Shown: in pieces, positions 7,794-16,533 of the stretch
Layout of the letters: every line of letters begins with the position of its first letter
Position numbering within the stretch: the stretch's first letter is position 1
Assembly: GCA_042854365.1 (NCBI GenBank)
Contig: AP031437.1
Location: 2,914,001 to 2,978,000, forward strand
Reading direction: 5' to 3'
Source of the DNA: Anaeromassilibacillus sp001305115
GTDB lineage: Bacteria; Bacillota; Clostridia; Oscillospirales; Acutalibacteraceae
Length of the DNA stretch: 64,000 nt
Notes under the pieces: generated by a model
Databases searched by the model: none
The model's input: only the letters and a program-made list of their open reading frames with translations
What the model was told of the DNA's origin: nothing
Position numbers and translations under genes: made by a program

Positions 7794-9698
7794 ATGCATA
7801 CGTTAGAGCGCTTTTTGGAATGGGGCGGAACCAAAAAGGATGTCACCTGTCTGGTGATCTCCGGGCTTGCACTAATCGTCAGCATCTTGGATCGATTCCC
7901 CCTGCCCTTTGATGCAGCCTGGATCGCAATTATCTTATGCGGCATCCCTATTCTCTTGGAAGCCTTTATCGGTCTGGTGACCGCCTTTGACATTAAAGCA
8001 GATGTTTTGGTTTCCATCGCCCTGATTGCTTCGATAGGTATTGGGGAGGCCTTCGCTGCTGGGGAAATTGCATTTATCATGCAGCTGGGCGCTCTCTTGG
8101 AAGATTTAACCGTGGCAAAAGCACGGGCTGGTATTGAAAAACTGGTACACTTGACCCCGCAGACAGCCCGCCGGATAATCGGTGGCACAGAGCAGGTCAT
8201 CCCTGCCGAGGATGTCCATGTAGGAGATTTCCTCCGAGTACTTCCCGGGGAGACCATTCCGGTCGATGGAGAAATTCTTTCGGGTGAAACCTCTATCAAT
8301 CAGGCGGTGATGACGGGAGAATCCCTCCCCGTGGATAAACATGCCGGAGATTCGGTTTCCAGCGGTACAGTCAATCAGTTTGGTTCCTTCGATATGAAGG
8401 CGACCAAGGTAGGAGAGGACAGTTCCATTCAGCGGATGATTCGTCTGGTGCAATCTGCCGATGCTGGAAAAGCAAAAATTGTCGGTATTGCGGACCGATG
8501 GGCTACTTGGATTGTAGTCATTGCCCTAAGTACAGCTGCTCTTACCTGGTTGATTACTGGGCAGATCATTCGGGCCGTAACCATTTTGGTTGTCTTTTGC
8601 CCGTGCGCTCTGGTTCTCGCCACCCCAACCGCCATTATGGCCGCTATTGGGAATGCCACCAAACACAGTTTTTTAGTGCGGGAAGGAGATGCTCTTGAGC
8701 GTTTGGCAACGGTTTCAAACATTGCCTTTGATAAGACAGGGACGCTCACCTATGGAAAACCGGAAGTCACCGCCATCCAAAACGATTCTAACGAACTTTC
8801 TGACGAGGATTTATTCTTTTATGTGGCCAGTGTTGAATCTCACTCGGAGCATCCGCTGGGAAAAGCCATCGTCGCCAGTTTTCGTGACTCCCAACACCGA
8901 GAACTTGCTGCTGTAGAGTACTTCCAATTGCTCCCAGGACGCGGGGTGAAAGGCTTTGTCCATGGAAAGGAAATTCTGGCAGGAAACCTGGAGATGATGG
9001 CAGAAGAGGCAATTCCTGTTTGTTCTGCGGATCTCGCTAAAGTTACCCCATACCTCAACCAGGGGTGTACCGTTATTTATTTAGCCGTCAATCGTATTTT
9101 GGTTGGATTCGTCGCACTTGCCGATACACTGCGGGAAGATTCCAAGGAGACAATTCATGCGATCAAGGAAACGGGAGTAACTCCTGTGCTTTTGACTGGC
9201 GACCATGAAAATGCAGCGAAACACATTGCTGAACAACTGCAGATTAGCGATGTACATGCAGGTTGTTTGCCTGAAGATAAATTGAAGTGGATCGACATCT
9301 ATCAGAAGGAGCAAAAATATGTCTGTATGATCGGCGATGGAATCAACGATGCCCCCGCACTGAAAAAAGCTTACGTGGGCATTGCCATGGGTGGTGTTGG
9401 AAGTGACATTGCGGTGGACGCAGCAGACATAGTTCTCGTAAACGACGATATTAAGGAGCTTCCCCATTTACTCCGCCTCGCAAAACGGATGATGATTACG
9501 ATCAAATGCAACCTGACCTTCTCCATGACACTCAACTTCATTGCCATTATCTTGGCAATGACAGGGATTTTAAATCCCGTAGTGGGGGCGTTGGTTCATA
9601 ACGCCGGTTCCGTATTGGTAATCATCCATTCCTCCCTGTTGCTAAAGTGGGGAAAAAGACGTAAACGGTACGGGGACAGCCAATTGGCACAGCTTTAA
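7794..9698 (+). CDS. P1B-type heavy-metal-translocating ATPase lacking an N-terminal metal-binding domain
   Basis: A 634-residue P-type ATPase. The motifs are the actuator loop MTGESLPVD, CPC in the ion-path helix (Cys269-Pro-Cys271), the phosphorylation site DKTGT (Asp313), the P1B hallmark His353-Pro354 (SEHPLGKAI) and GDGINDAPAL. No HMA/CxxC domain precedes the first membrane segments. The last membrane helices contain HNAGS (602-606). This differs from the MxxSS of Cu(I) pumps, the DTGA/DMGA of Zn/Cd pumps and the HEGG of Co pumps; similar HNxSS motifs occur in CtpC-like ATPases. Metal export is likely, but the metal is uncertain. ATG 7794 has AAAGGA upstream and lies after the promoter; an in-frame GTG nearer 7725 overlaps the -35 and is not credible. 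Confidence 0.93.
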   Translation: MHTLERFLEWGGTKKDVTCLVISGLALIVSILDRFPLPFDAAWIAIILCGIPILLEAFIGLVTAFDIKADVLVSIALIASIGIGEAFAAGEIAFIMQLGALLEDLTVAKARAGIEKLVHLTPQTARRIIGGTEQVIPAEDVHVGDFLRVLPGETIPVDGEILSGETSINQAVMTGESLPVDKHAGDSVSSGTVNQFGSFDMKATKVGEDSSIQRMIRLVQSADAGKAKIVGIADRWATWIVVIALSTAALTWLITGQIIRAVTILVVFCPCALVLATPTAIMAAIGNATKHSFLVREGDALERLATVSNIAFDKTGTLTYGKPEVTAIQNDSNELSDEDLFFYVASVESHSEHPLGKAIVASFRDSQHRELAAVEYFQLLPGRGVKGFVHGKEILAGNLEMMAEEAIPVCSADLAKVTPYLNQGCTVIYLAVNRILVGFVALADTLREDSKETIHAIKETGVTPVLLTGDHENAAKHIAEQLQISDVHAGCLPEDKLKWIDIYQKEQKYVCMIGDGINDAPALKKAYVGIAMGGVGSDIAVDAADIVLVNDDIKELPHLLRLAKRMMITIKCNLTFSMTLNFIAIILAMTGILNPVVGALVHNAGSVLVIIHSSLLLKWGKRRKRYGDSQLAQL

Positions 9699-9772
9699 AG
9701 GGACGAACAGCTGTTGCAAGATTTTCGATGGATTGGCGGGACAAAAACAATTTCACGATACAATTGTAAGAT

Positions 9773-9901
9773 GAGGGTATCCCAAAACTCCAAATTTTTA
9801 GATTCATAGGAAGGGGGCGTTCCCTTTCTATCTGCAAAAATATCTGAGTTTCTAAAAAGCGAGGGGCTCCTTCGTCCATTCATGGCTCTTGGGACACCCT
9901 C
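9773..9901. mobile_element. MITE-like element, copy 1
   Basis: A 129-bp noncoding element with 13-bp terminal inverted repeats (GAGGGTATCCCAA and the complement of TTGGGACACCCTC, one mismatch). Its interior matches the reverse complement of the element at 18774-18904, including ATATCTGAGTTTCTAAAAA. One end folds into a degenerate hairpin. No transposase with matching ends is visible, so it would be non-autonomous. No clear target duplication is seen. Confidence 0.7.
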
Positions 9902-10056
9902 ACCTTTTCTACATTATGCAGATAAAATCCGCCGGTGATTCCAGCTTTTTTGCGTTCCTGTTTTCAAGTTGCGCTATCAAAAACACAGTCCTTTCTACCC
10001 GTCATAGTTTTTCCCTCTGGCACGGTGTCCAGATCCCCATTTCTGAGTTTCCAATC

Positions 10057-10530
10057 CTATTCCTTCTGCAACGGCCAGTCCATCTCGTGTTTCATGGTTT
10101 GAAATCCGTACCGTTCGTAAAGGGGCCGTCCCATTTCCGTTGCCTCCAAAGATATAGCTGCTATTCCTCTTTTACTGACCTCCTGCATCAAGAGATCCAA
10201 CGTATGCAGGGCGATGCCTTTTCTGCGGTAGGCTGGGGCAGTGTACATATTCATAATATAAGCTTTCTTCCCTGAGGGGTTCCGATAAGTCGGCATCACT
10301 TGATAAAAGCTGACTCCGCCTGTCCCCACAACGGTATTTGAATCCCAGACCAAAAGTGCAATATGCTGACCGTTTTGAAGCGATTCCTTATAGTACCTGC
10401 GTGTATGTTCCTCCACTTCTTGTAATCCAACAGAGGAGTCCAATCGATTGGCTGCCCGAAGGACTTCTATTCGTGTCTTTACCAGAAGTTCCAGTTCCTC
10501 AATGGCCGCTCTTTTGTAGAGAAAATGCAT
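10057..10530 (-). CDS. GNAT-family N-acetyltransferase
   Basis: A 157-residue single-domain acetyltransferase. The acetyl-CoA-binding motif A is visible as AYIMNMYTAPAYRRKGIALHTLDLL (RRKGIA pyrophosphate loop), preceded by the beta strand VVGTGGVSFYQV and followed by AISLEATEMGRPLYERYGFQ, the usual last strand-helix of the fold. The substrate cannot be inferred; this subgroup often acetylates small amines or peptides. ATG 10530 has AAAGGAG upstream. It is a single gene, with nifJ far upstream on the same strand and separated by a terminator. Confidence 0.88.
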   Translation of the reverse strand: MHFLYKRAAIEELELLVKTRIEVLRAANRLDSSVGLQEVEEHTRRYYKESLQNGQHIALLVWDSNTVVGTGGVSFYQVMPTYRNPSGKKAYIMNMYTAPAYRRKGIALHTLDLLMQEVSKRGIAAISLEATEMGRPLYERYGFQTMKHEMDWPLQKE

Positions 10531-10777
10531 TGTCTTTTCTCCTTTCTTTTCATTTAGAATAAATCATACATATGGATATTGCTTGTACGGATGGATAACC
10601 AACCCGGCATCCGTATCGTTCTTCCGCTTTTCAGCCACCGCTAAATCGCTTCAAATTGTAACGAAAGGTTCCGGCAATTTTTTTGTGTTATACAAAGATA
10701 CGATTCGTAATCCCTTTTTAAATGGGTGTCCAAGCGGTCATACAGCCGCAAGAGCCTTTGTCAAAAAACGATTCCCT
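10531..10777. other. intergenic, no gene seen
   Basis: Between the acetyltransferase start and the nifJ terminator. A plus-strand frame at 10583-10906 has no ribosome binding site or protein-like composition. Confidence 0.5.
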
Positions 10778-10816
10778 ATAAAAAATCCCCTGCTGCAATC
10801 ATGCAGCAGGGGATTT
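10778..10816 (-). terminator. nifJ terminator
   Basis: A perfect 15-bp stem (AAATCCCCTGCTGCA / TGCAGCAGGGGATTT) with a 4-base loop, followed on the minus strand by a T tract (complement of 10778-10785). Confidence 0.93.
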
Positions 10817-10860
10817 CACCTGTTGTATCATAAAGGGATATGCCTGGAAATTGCACGAAA

Positions 10861-13800
10861 TTATTCTGCGATCTCGCCCTTGGAGAGCTTCTCCAAGTGC
10901 TCGTAATTCTCTTTTGCAACCTTCTCTGCTTCCGTGAACAGCTTCTCAGCACGCTCCGGGAAAGCACGAGTCAAGGAGTTGTAACGAACTTCACCCATGA
11001 TGAAGTCACGATAGCTGGCGGTTGGCGCCTTGCTGTCGAGATGGAACGGATTCTTGCCCTCTTCCTTGAGTCTCGGATCATAGCGGAAGTTCTGCCAATA
11101 ACCGGCCTCAACCGCCTTCTTCTCTTCTCTCTGTGCAATGCTCATGCCACCCTTAATACCATGGTTGATGCAGGGAGCATATGCGATGATGAGGGACGGG
11201 CCGTCGTAGCTTTCTGCCTCTGCAAACGCCTTGATGCACTGGTTGTAGTCAGCACCCATAGCGACGTGTGCAACGTAGACATAACCGTAGCTCATTGCGA
11301 TGGCCGGGAGGTCCTTCTTCTTGGTTGCCTTACCGGTCGCTGCAAACTGTGCAACAGAACCGATCGGAGTGGACTTGGAAGCCTGGCCGCCGGTGTTGGA
11401 ATAAACCTCGGTGTCGAACACCAGGATATTGACGTTTTCGCCGGAAGCGATCACGTGATCCAAGCCGCCGAAACCGATGTCATATGCCCAACCGTCGCCG
11501 CCGAAGATCCACATGGACTTCTTCGCAAGGAAATCCTTATCTTTCAAAGCCTTCTGAGACAGCTCACAGCCAGCCGCAGCAGCCTTTTCCAGCTCCGGAA
11601 TCAGAGCGTCGGTTGCCGCGCGGTTCAGCTTGCTGTCGCTGAAAGTATCCAGATAGTTCTTGCAGGCTTCCTTGAGCTCTGCCGAGGACTTATCGGAAGC
11701 AGCGATCTCTTCGACATACTCGGCCAGTCTGCCGCGGATCGCCTTCTGTGCGAGCGTCATGCCATAGCCGAACTCTGCGTTATCCTCAAACAGGGAGTTG
11801 GACCATGCCGGGCCGTGACCCTTTTCGTTGCGGGTGTACGGAGTAGCCGGTGCGGAACCGCCCCAGATGGAGGAGCAACCGGTTGCGTTGGCAATATACA
11901 TTCTATCGCCAAAGAGCTGAGTGACCAGCTTTGCATACGGCGTCTCACCGCAGCCTGCGCAGGCGCCGGAGAACTCAAGCAGCGGCTGCTTGAACTGGCT
12001 GCCCTTGACGGTAGTCTCCTTGAACTTGTCGATGACTTCCTGCTTCGGGCCAATCTTGCGGCCATAATCGAAGCCCTCCTGGCTCTGCAGCTGGGTCTCC
12101 ATCGGCTTCATGACGAGAGCCTTCTCGCCCTTCATGCCCGGGCAAACCTGTGCGCAGGAACCGCAGCCGGAGCAGTCCATCGCGGAAATGGTCATCGCGA
12201 ACTTCATGCCCGGCATACCCGTCATGTCCTTATACTTCTGACTTGCCGGTGCGTTAGCAGCCTCTTCCTCGGTCAAAGCAACCGGGCGGATAACTGCGTG
12301 CGGGCAGACATAGGAGCAGAAGTTACACTGGATGCAGTTCTGCGGATTCCATTCCGGAATATCGATTGCAATGCAGCGCTTCTCATATGCAGAAGAGCCA
12401 GCCGGAGCAGTGCCGTCCTCCATGCCGAGGTCGACAAACGCGGAAACCGGCAGATCATTGCCCTTATACTTATTGCAGGGATTCAGGAAATTCTTGACAT
12501 ATGCCACTGTATCGGCATTGCCCTCGAGAGCGACGTCGGCCTTTGCCTCGTCCACAGCGTTCTTCCAGGACTCCGGCACATTGACCTTGTGGTACTCATT
12601 TGCACCACGCTCAATCGCCTCGTGGTTCATGGCGACAATCTTTTCGCCCTTCTTGCTGTAGGACTTGGTAGCCGCATCCTTCATGTACTGGATGGCCTGG
12701 TCCTTCGGGATAATGTTTGCAATGCTGAAGAAAGCGGACTGTAGAATGGTGTTGATGCGGCCGCCCAGACCGATCTCCTTGCCCAGCTTCACGCCGTCGA
12801 TGGTATAGAAGTTGATGTTGTTGTCCGCAATATACTTCTTCATCTTGGCCGGCAGATGCTGGTCAAGCTCTTCATCGCTCCAGAGGCAGTTCAAAAGGAA
12901 GCTGCCGCCCGGCTTGACATCCTGAACCATGTCGTACTCGTTGACATAGGACGGCTTATGGCAAGCTACGAAGTCAGCCTGGCTGATATAATAGGTGGAC
13001 TTGATCGGCTTGTCGCCAAAACGCAGGTGAGAAACCGTCAGGCCGCCGGATTTTTTCGAGTCATAAGCAAAGTAGCCCTGTGCGTACATTTCGGTATGGT
13101 CGCCGATGATCTTGATGGAGTTCTTGTTTGCGCCGACCGTGCCGTCTGCGCCCAGACCCCAGAATTTGCAGGAAGTGATTCCCTTCGGCGTTGTGTCCGG
13201 ATTCTCTTTGATCTCGAGAGAGAGGTTGGTCACGTCGTCGACAATGCCGATGGTGAAGCGCTTCTTCGGGGACTCGGACTCCATGTTGCGGTATACAGCA
13301 ACGATCTGGCCCGGGGTGGTATCCTTGGAGCCGAGACCATAGCGGCCGGTATAAACCTTTACCGTGCCAAACTTCGTCCCGGACAGAGCTGCCAGCACAT
13401 CCAGATACAACGGCTCGCCGATGGAACCGGGCTCTCTGGTGCGGTCGAGCACGGAGATAGCCTTCACAGTCTCCGGCAACACGCCTGTGAGGAAGTCCGC
13501 CACGAACGGACGATACAGGTGAACCTTTACAAGGCCGACCTTGTCGCCAGCAGCGTTCAAATAGTCGACCACCTCTTCTGCGCATTCGCAGACAGAACCC
13601 ATCGCAACGATCACGCGCTCTGCGTCCGGTGCACCATAGTAGTTAAAGGGCTTGTAATCGGTGCCGATCTTCGCGTTGACCTGATTCATGTAGTCAACCA
13701 CAACTGCCGGCAGATCATCATAGTATTTGTTGCCAGCTTCGCTCGCCTGGAAGAACGTGTCGTCGTTCTGTGCCGTGCCGCGGGTAACCGGATGCTCTGG

Positions 13801-14427
13801 ATTCAGAGAACGGCGGCGGAACGCATCAACCGCATCCCAGTCCAGCATATCGGCCAGGTCCTTGTAATCCCATACTTCAATCTTCTGAACCTCGTGGGAT
13901 GTACGGAAACCGTCGAAGAAATGGAGGAACGGCACGCGGCCCTTAATGGCAGCAAGGTGCGCCACAGCGCCCAGGTCCATAGCCTCTTGAGGGCTGTTGG
14001 AGCAGAGCATCGCATAGCCAGTCTGACGGCATGCATACACGTCGGAATGATCGCCGAAGATGCACAGCGCATGTGTCGACAGCGAACGTGCGGAACAATG
14101 AATGACACTCGGAAGGAATTCACCCGCCATCTTATACATGTTCGGGATCATCAGGAGCAGGCCCTGGGAAGCGGTGTATGTGGTGGTCAATGCGCCAGCT
14201 GCAAGGGAGCCATGCACTGCGCCGGCTGCGCCCGCCTCGGACTGCATCTCGGTAACCTGTACTTCTCTTCCGAAAAGATTCTTTCTGTTTGCAGCAGCAT
14301 ACTTGTCCGTCTCATCCGCCATCGGGGAAGACGGGGTGATCGGATAGATCGCAGCAACATCCGTAAACGCATACGATACATGCGCGGTGGCGGTGTTGCC
14401 GTCCATAGTTTTTCTTTGTCTTGCCAT
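10861..14427 (-). CDS. nifJ: pyruvate:ferredoxin (flavodoxin) oxidoreductase
   Basis: A single-chain 1188-residue PFOR of standard length. It decarboxylates pyruvate to acetyl-CoA and CO2 and passes electrons to ferredoxin or flavodoxin, the central step of clostridial fermentation. The domains run in the usual order: an N-terminal TPP/pyrimidine domain (YPITPSSPMADETDKYAA), transketolase-like and CoA regions, a two-[4Fe-4S] ferredoxin domain (CIQCNFCSYVC near 698 and CSGCGSCAQVC near 750), then the C-terminal TPP domain with CAGCGETPYAKL (near 822) and GDGWAYDIGFGGLDH followed by NTGGQASKSTP. The start has AAAGGAGG upstream. The gene stands alone with its own promoter and terminator. Long open frames on the opposite strand arise from its biased codon use. 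Confidence 0.97.
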   Translation of the reverse strand: MARQRKTMDGNTATAHVSYAFTDVAAIYPITPSSPMADETDKYAAANRKNLFGREVQVTEMQSEAGAAGAVHGSLAAGALTTTYTASQGLLLMIPNMYKMAGEFLPSVIHCSARSLSTHALCIFGDHSDVYACRQTGYAMLCSNSPQEAMDLGAVAHLAAIKGRVPFLHFFDGFRTSHEVQKIEVWDYKDLADMLDWDAVDAFRRRSLNPEHPVTRGTAQNDDTFFQASEAGNKYYDDLPAVVVDYMNQVNAKIGTDYKPFNYYGAPDAERVIVAMGSVCECAEEVVDYLNAAGDKVGLVKVHLYRPFVADFLTGVLPETVKAISVLDRTREPGSIGEPLYLDVLAALSGTKFGTVKVYTGRYGLGSKDTTPGQIVAVYRNMESESPKKRFTIGIVDDVTNLSLEIKENPDTTPKGITSCKFWGLGADGTVGANKNSIKIIGDHTEMYAQGYFAYDSKKSGGLTVSHLRFGDKPIKSTYYISQADFVACHKPSYVNEYDMVQDVKPGGSFLLNCLWSDEELDQHLPAKMKKYIADNNINFYTIDGVKLGKEIGLGGRINTILQSAFFSIANIIPKDQAIQYMKDAATKSYSKKGEKIVAMNHEAIERGANEYHKVNVPESWKNAVDEAKADVALEGNADTVAYVKNFLNPCNKYKGNDLPVSAFVDLGMEDGTAPAGSSAYEKRCIAIDIPEWNPQNCIQCNFCSYVCPHAVIRPVALTEEEAANAPASQKYKDMTGMPGMKFAMTISAMDCSGCGSCAQVCPGMKGEKALVMKPMETQLQSQEGFDYGRKIGPKQEVIDKFKETTVKGSQFKQPLLEFSGACAGCGETPYAKLVTQLFGDRMYIANATGCSSIWGGSAPATPYTRNEKGHGPAWSNSLFEDNAEFGYGMTLAQKAIRGRLAEYVEEIAASDKSSAELKEACKNYLDTFSDSKLNRAATDALIPELEKAAAAGCELSQKALKDKDFLAKKSMWIFGGDGWAYDIGFGGLDHVIASGENVNILVFDTEVYSNTGGQASKSTPIGSVAQFAATGKATKKKDLPAIAMSYGYVYVAHVAMGADYNQCIKAFAEAESYDGPSLIIAYAPCINHGIKGGMSIAQREEKKAVEAGYWQNFRYDPRLKEEGKNPFHLDSKAPTASYRDFIMGEVRYNSLTRAFPERAEKLFTEAEKVAKENYEHLEKLSKGEIAE

Positions 14428-14468
14428 TATGATATTTTCCTCCTTTTAAGGATCTTGATATTTCTCCC

Positions 14469-14492
14469 GGTACAATACACCCACACTGTACC
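14469..14492. promoter_or_regulatory. dyad GGTACA-N12-TGTACC at the nifJ transcription start
   Basis: A perfect 6-bp dyad separated by 12 bp sits immediately after the predicted nifJ -10. It is placed where a repressor would block transcription. It does not match the usual Rex pattern (TTGTGA-N6-TCACAA), so the regulator is unknown. Confidence 0.45.
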
Positions 14493-14499
14493 AATCTAA

Positions 14500-14528
14500 A
14501 TTTTAGCATCTTTTATGGCGCATGTAAA
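14500..14528 (-). promoter_or_regulatory. nifJ promoter
   Basis: On the minus strand TTTACA (14523-14528), 17 bp and TAAAAT (14500-14505) precede nifJ by about 70 bp. Confidence 0.7.
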
Positions 14529-14695
14529 GGAAAAAACCGCATTTATCCAGAGAAATAAACAGAATATCGTCCATATCAGAGGGAAAGATTTTCCTAAACC
14601 ATCTGTCAACTGCAAGCTTCCTGTTCGCGCTGCTGCCAGGGGATGATTCCTTCGCAAAATAGGTCTCTCACACATTCTACAGGGCCGTATGACGA

Positions 14696-14725
14696 TTGAC
14701 AGCAACCCATCGTATAGGATAAAAT
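14696..14725 (+). promoter_or_regulatory. promoter of the CNNM/CorC-type gene
   Basis: TTGACA (14696-14701), an 18-bp spacer and TAAAAT (14720-14725), about 55 bp before the start codon. Confidence 0.65.
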
Positions 14726-14784
14726 AAGAATTACCATAATAACATTATACTATGCAGGTTCTGCCTGCCGAAAGGGGAAAATTT

Positions 14785-16182
14785 ATGCCTCCGGAACCCG
14801 TAGGCCATTTATGGCCGCTGTCTACAAGCGTGCAAACGGCTTCGGCCCAAACGTCCTTCTCTGCCTTTTCCATTGTGCTCCTGATTGTTCTCATTTTAAT
14901 CAACGCTTTCTTCGCGGCTTCTGAGATTGCGATTATCACATTGAACGACAATAAGGTGCGTAAAATGGCGGAGGATGGCGACAAACGCGCCAAACGTGTC
15001 CTCAAGCTCACCAAGGATTCCAGCCGGTTTTTGGCCACCATTCAGGTCGGCGTCACGTTGGCGGGCTTTTTGACCTCAGCAGCGGCTTCCCAGACGTTTG
15101 CCGGAAAACTGGCAGACGCCTTTGCGTTTTTGCCAATTCCATATGATGTGCTCTTCGGTATATCCACGGTATTGGTCACTTTGTTCCTGTCCTATTTCTC
15201 ACTGGTCTTTGGCGAGCTGGTTCCGAAGAAGATTGCCATGCAGCGTGCAGAGGCGCTGTCCTTTAAATTTGCAGGCATCTTGAACGGCATCTCCTCCTTC
15301 TTCCACCCGTTCATTTCCTTTTTGACGGTTTCTACCAACCTGGTCCTCAAACTGATGGGATACGACCCACACCAGAATGAGCAAACTGTCACCGAGGAGG
15401 AAATCCTGATGATGGTCGATCAAGGGGAAGAAAAAGGTGTGATCGGCGAGAGCGCCAAAGATATGATTTCCAATATTTTTGATTTCAGCGATGCAACGGT
15501 CGATGAAGCCATGACCCATCGCACCGACGTCACGGCGGTCGAGGATACGGCGACGATTCAGGATGTGGTAAACCTTTCCTTGGAAGAAGGCTTTTCCCGC
15601 ATCCCCGTGTATCACGAAGACCTCGACAATATCGTTGGAATCCTCTATGTGAAAGATCTCCTGAAATATGTAGGAAAGCAAACAAACGATCACATTCCGT
15701 TGACCAGTTTGATGCGGAGTGTTTACTTCGTCCCGGAAACGAAACAGTGCAGCCAACTCTTAGCGGAAATGATCGAGCGCAAGCTGCAAATCGCCATCAT
15801 TGTGGATGAATACGGCGGTACCGAAGGTCTGATTACCATGGAAGACCTGTTGGAATCCATTGTAGGCAATATCCAGGATGAGTACGACCACGAAGAGGAG
15901 GACATCTACCAGGTTGGCGAAAACAAGTTTACCGTGGACGGCACCACGCCGATCGATGAGATTTCCGACCTGGTGGGCGTAGAGCTTCCGGAAGGGGAAT
16001 ACGACACGGTCGCCGGCTTAATTGTAGAAAATCTGGGGCATATTCCGAAACCGGAGGAGCATCCGAGCATCGACATCGACTGTCTGACTTTGACGGTTCT
16101 CGCGGTGGAAGACCGCCGGATTGCAAAAGTTTTGATTGAAAAGCATGTCCCGTTAAGGACTGGGGATGAGGAAGAACGCTGA
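14785..16182 (+). CDS. CNNM/HlyC/CorC-family membrane protein with CBS domains
   Basis: A 465-residue protein: an N-terminal CNNM (DUF21) transmembrane domain (about residues 20-190, with NAFFAASEIAIITLNDNKVRKM and a ranked series of hydrophobic spans), a tandem CBS pair beginning near the conserved TVDEAMTHRTDVTAVE and including DNIVGILYVKDLL and IVDEYGGTEGLITMEDLLE, and a CorC_HlyC/transporter-associated domain at the C-terminus (VDGTTPIDEISDLVGVELP). Relatives (YrkA/YhdP, CorC) are linked to Mg2+ or Co2+ homeostasis; older hemolysin labels are historical. ATG 14785 has AAAGGGG at 7 bp, better than ATG 14752. It is monocistronic, with its own promoter and terminator. Confidence 0.9.
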   Translation: MPPEPVGHLWPLSTSVQTASAQTSFSAFSIVLLIVLILINAFFAASEIAIITLNDNKVRKMAEDGDKRAKRVLKLTKDSSRFLATIQVGVTLAGFLTSAAASQTFAGKLADAFAFLPIPYDVLFGISTVLVTLFLSYFSLVFGELVPKKIAMQRAEALSFKFAGILNGISSFFHPFISFLTVSTNLVLKLMGYDPHQNEQTVTEEEILMMVDQGEEKGVIGESAKDMISNIFDFSDATVDEAMTHRTDVTAVEDTATIQDVVNLSLEEGFSRIPVYHEDLDNIVGILYVKDLLKYVGKQTNDHIPLTSLMRSVYFVPETKQCSQLLAEMIERKLQIAIIVDEYGGTEGLITMEDLLESIVGNIQDEYDHEEEDIYQVGENKFTVDGTTPIDEISDLVGVELPEGEYDTVAGLIVENLGHIPKPEEHPSIDIDCLTLTVLAVEDRRIAKVLIEKHVPLRTGDEEER

Positions 16183-16249
16183 TAGGAGATCCCTTTCCTT
16201 ACATCAAAATCAACCCCGTTTTTGATTCGATCTGAAATTCCCTGAAAAG

Positions 16250-16288
16250 AAACGCCGGACACAGAGCATTCTGTGCCTGGCGTTTTTT
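16250..16288 (+). terminator. terminator after the CNNM/CorC-type gene
   Basis: Stem AACGCC-GGACACAGA paired with TCTGTGCC-TGGCGTT (loop GCAT, one mismatch region), followed by TTTTTT. Confidence 0.85.
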
Positions 16289-16417
16289 CTTTGGACACTT
16301 TTGTGCAAGTTTCAGCTTGGGTACATTCCCCCTTTATACTCAATTTGCTCTTTCCATGGAAAGGCAATGTTTACCGGCTTTTTCTGCAAAATCCTTAATG
16401 AAATCTTTATGCATATC

Positions 16418-16446
16418 TTGCTTTTCTCTACGAATTGTAGTACATT
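16418..16446 (+). promoter_or_regulatory. queT promoter
   Basis: TTGCTT, exactly 17 bp and TACATT, about 40 bp upstream of the riboswitch-like leader. Confidence 0.5.
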
Positions 16447-16453
16447 AAAGGGA

Positions 16454-16525
16454 CTGCTCAGGGTATTTTCTACTGGGTGAGCAGGGTCAGTCGCAAGCTC
16501 CTGACCTAAAAGAAAACTACGGAGG
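16454..16525 (+). ncRNA. preQ1-I-like riboswitch in the queT leader
   Basis: A hairpin GGTCAG / CTGACC (16485-16490 and 16501-16506) with the loop TCGCAAGCTC is followed by the A-rich tail TAAAAGAAAACTAC. This is the layout of the preQ1-I aptamer and closely resembles the Thermoanaerobacter type (loop TCGCAGTAAC, A-rich tail). The tail runs straight into the queT ribosome binding site (GGAGG, 16521-16525), so a ligand-bound pseudoknot would hide it and stop translation. A second 7-bp hairpin (CTGCTCA 16454-16460 / TGAGCAG 16478-16484) abuts the 5' side. The downstream gene, a QueT transporter, is a known preQ1-riboswitch target. Exact pseudoknot pairs were not resolved by eye. Confidence 0.72.
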
Positions 16526-16533
16526 AATCACAA

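Noticed and set aside
10840..14499. Long plus-strand open frames (10840-12744 and 12856-14499) opposite nifJ.
   Set aside because: They lie antisense to the intact 1188-residue nifJ, have no ribosome binding sites, and show no protein-family motifs. They result from its codon bias.
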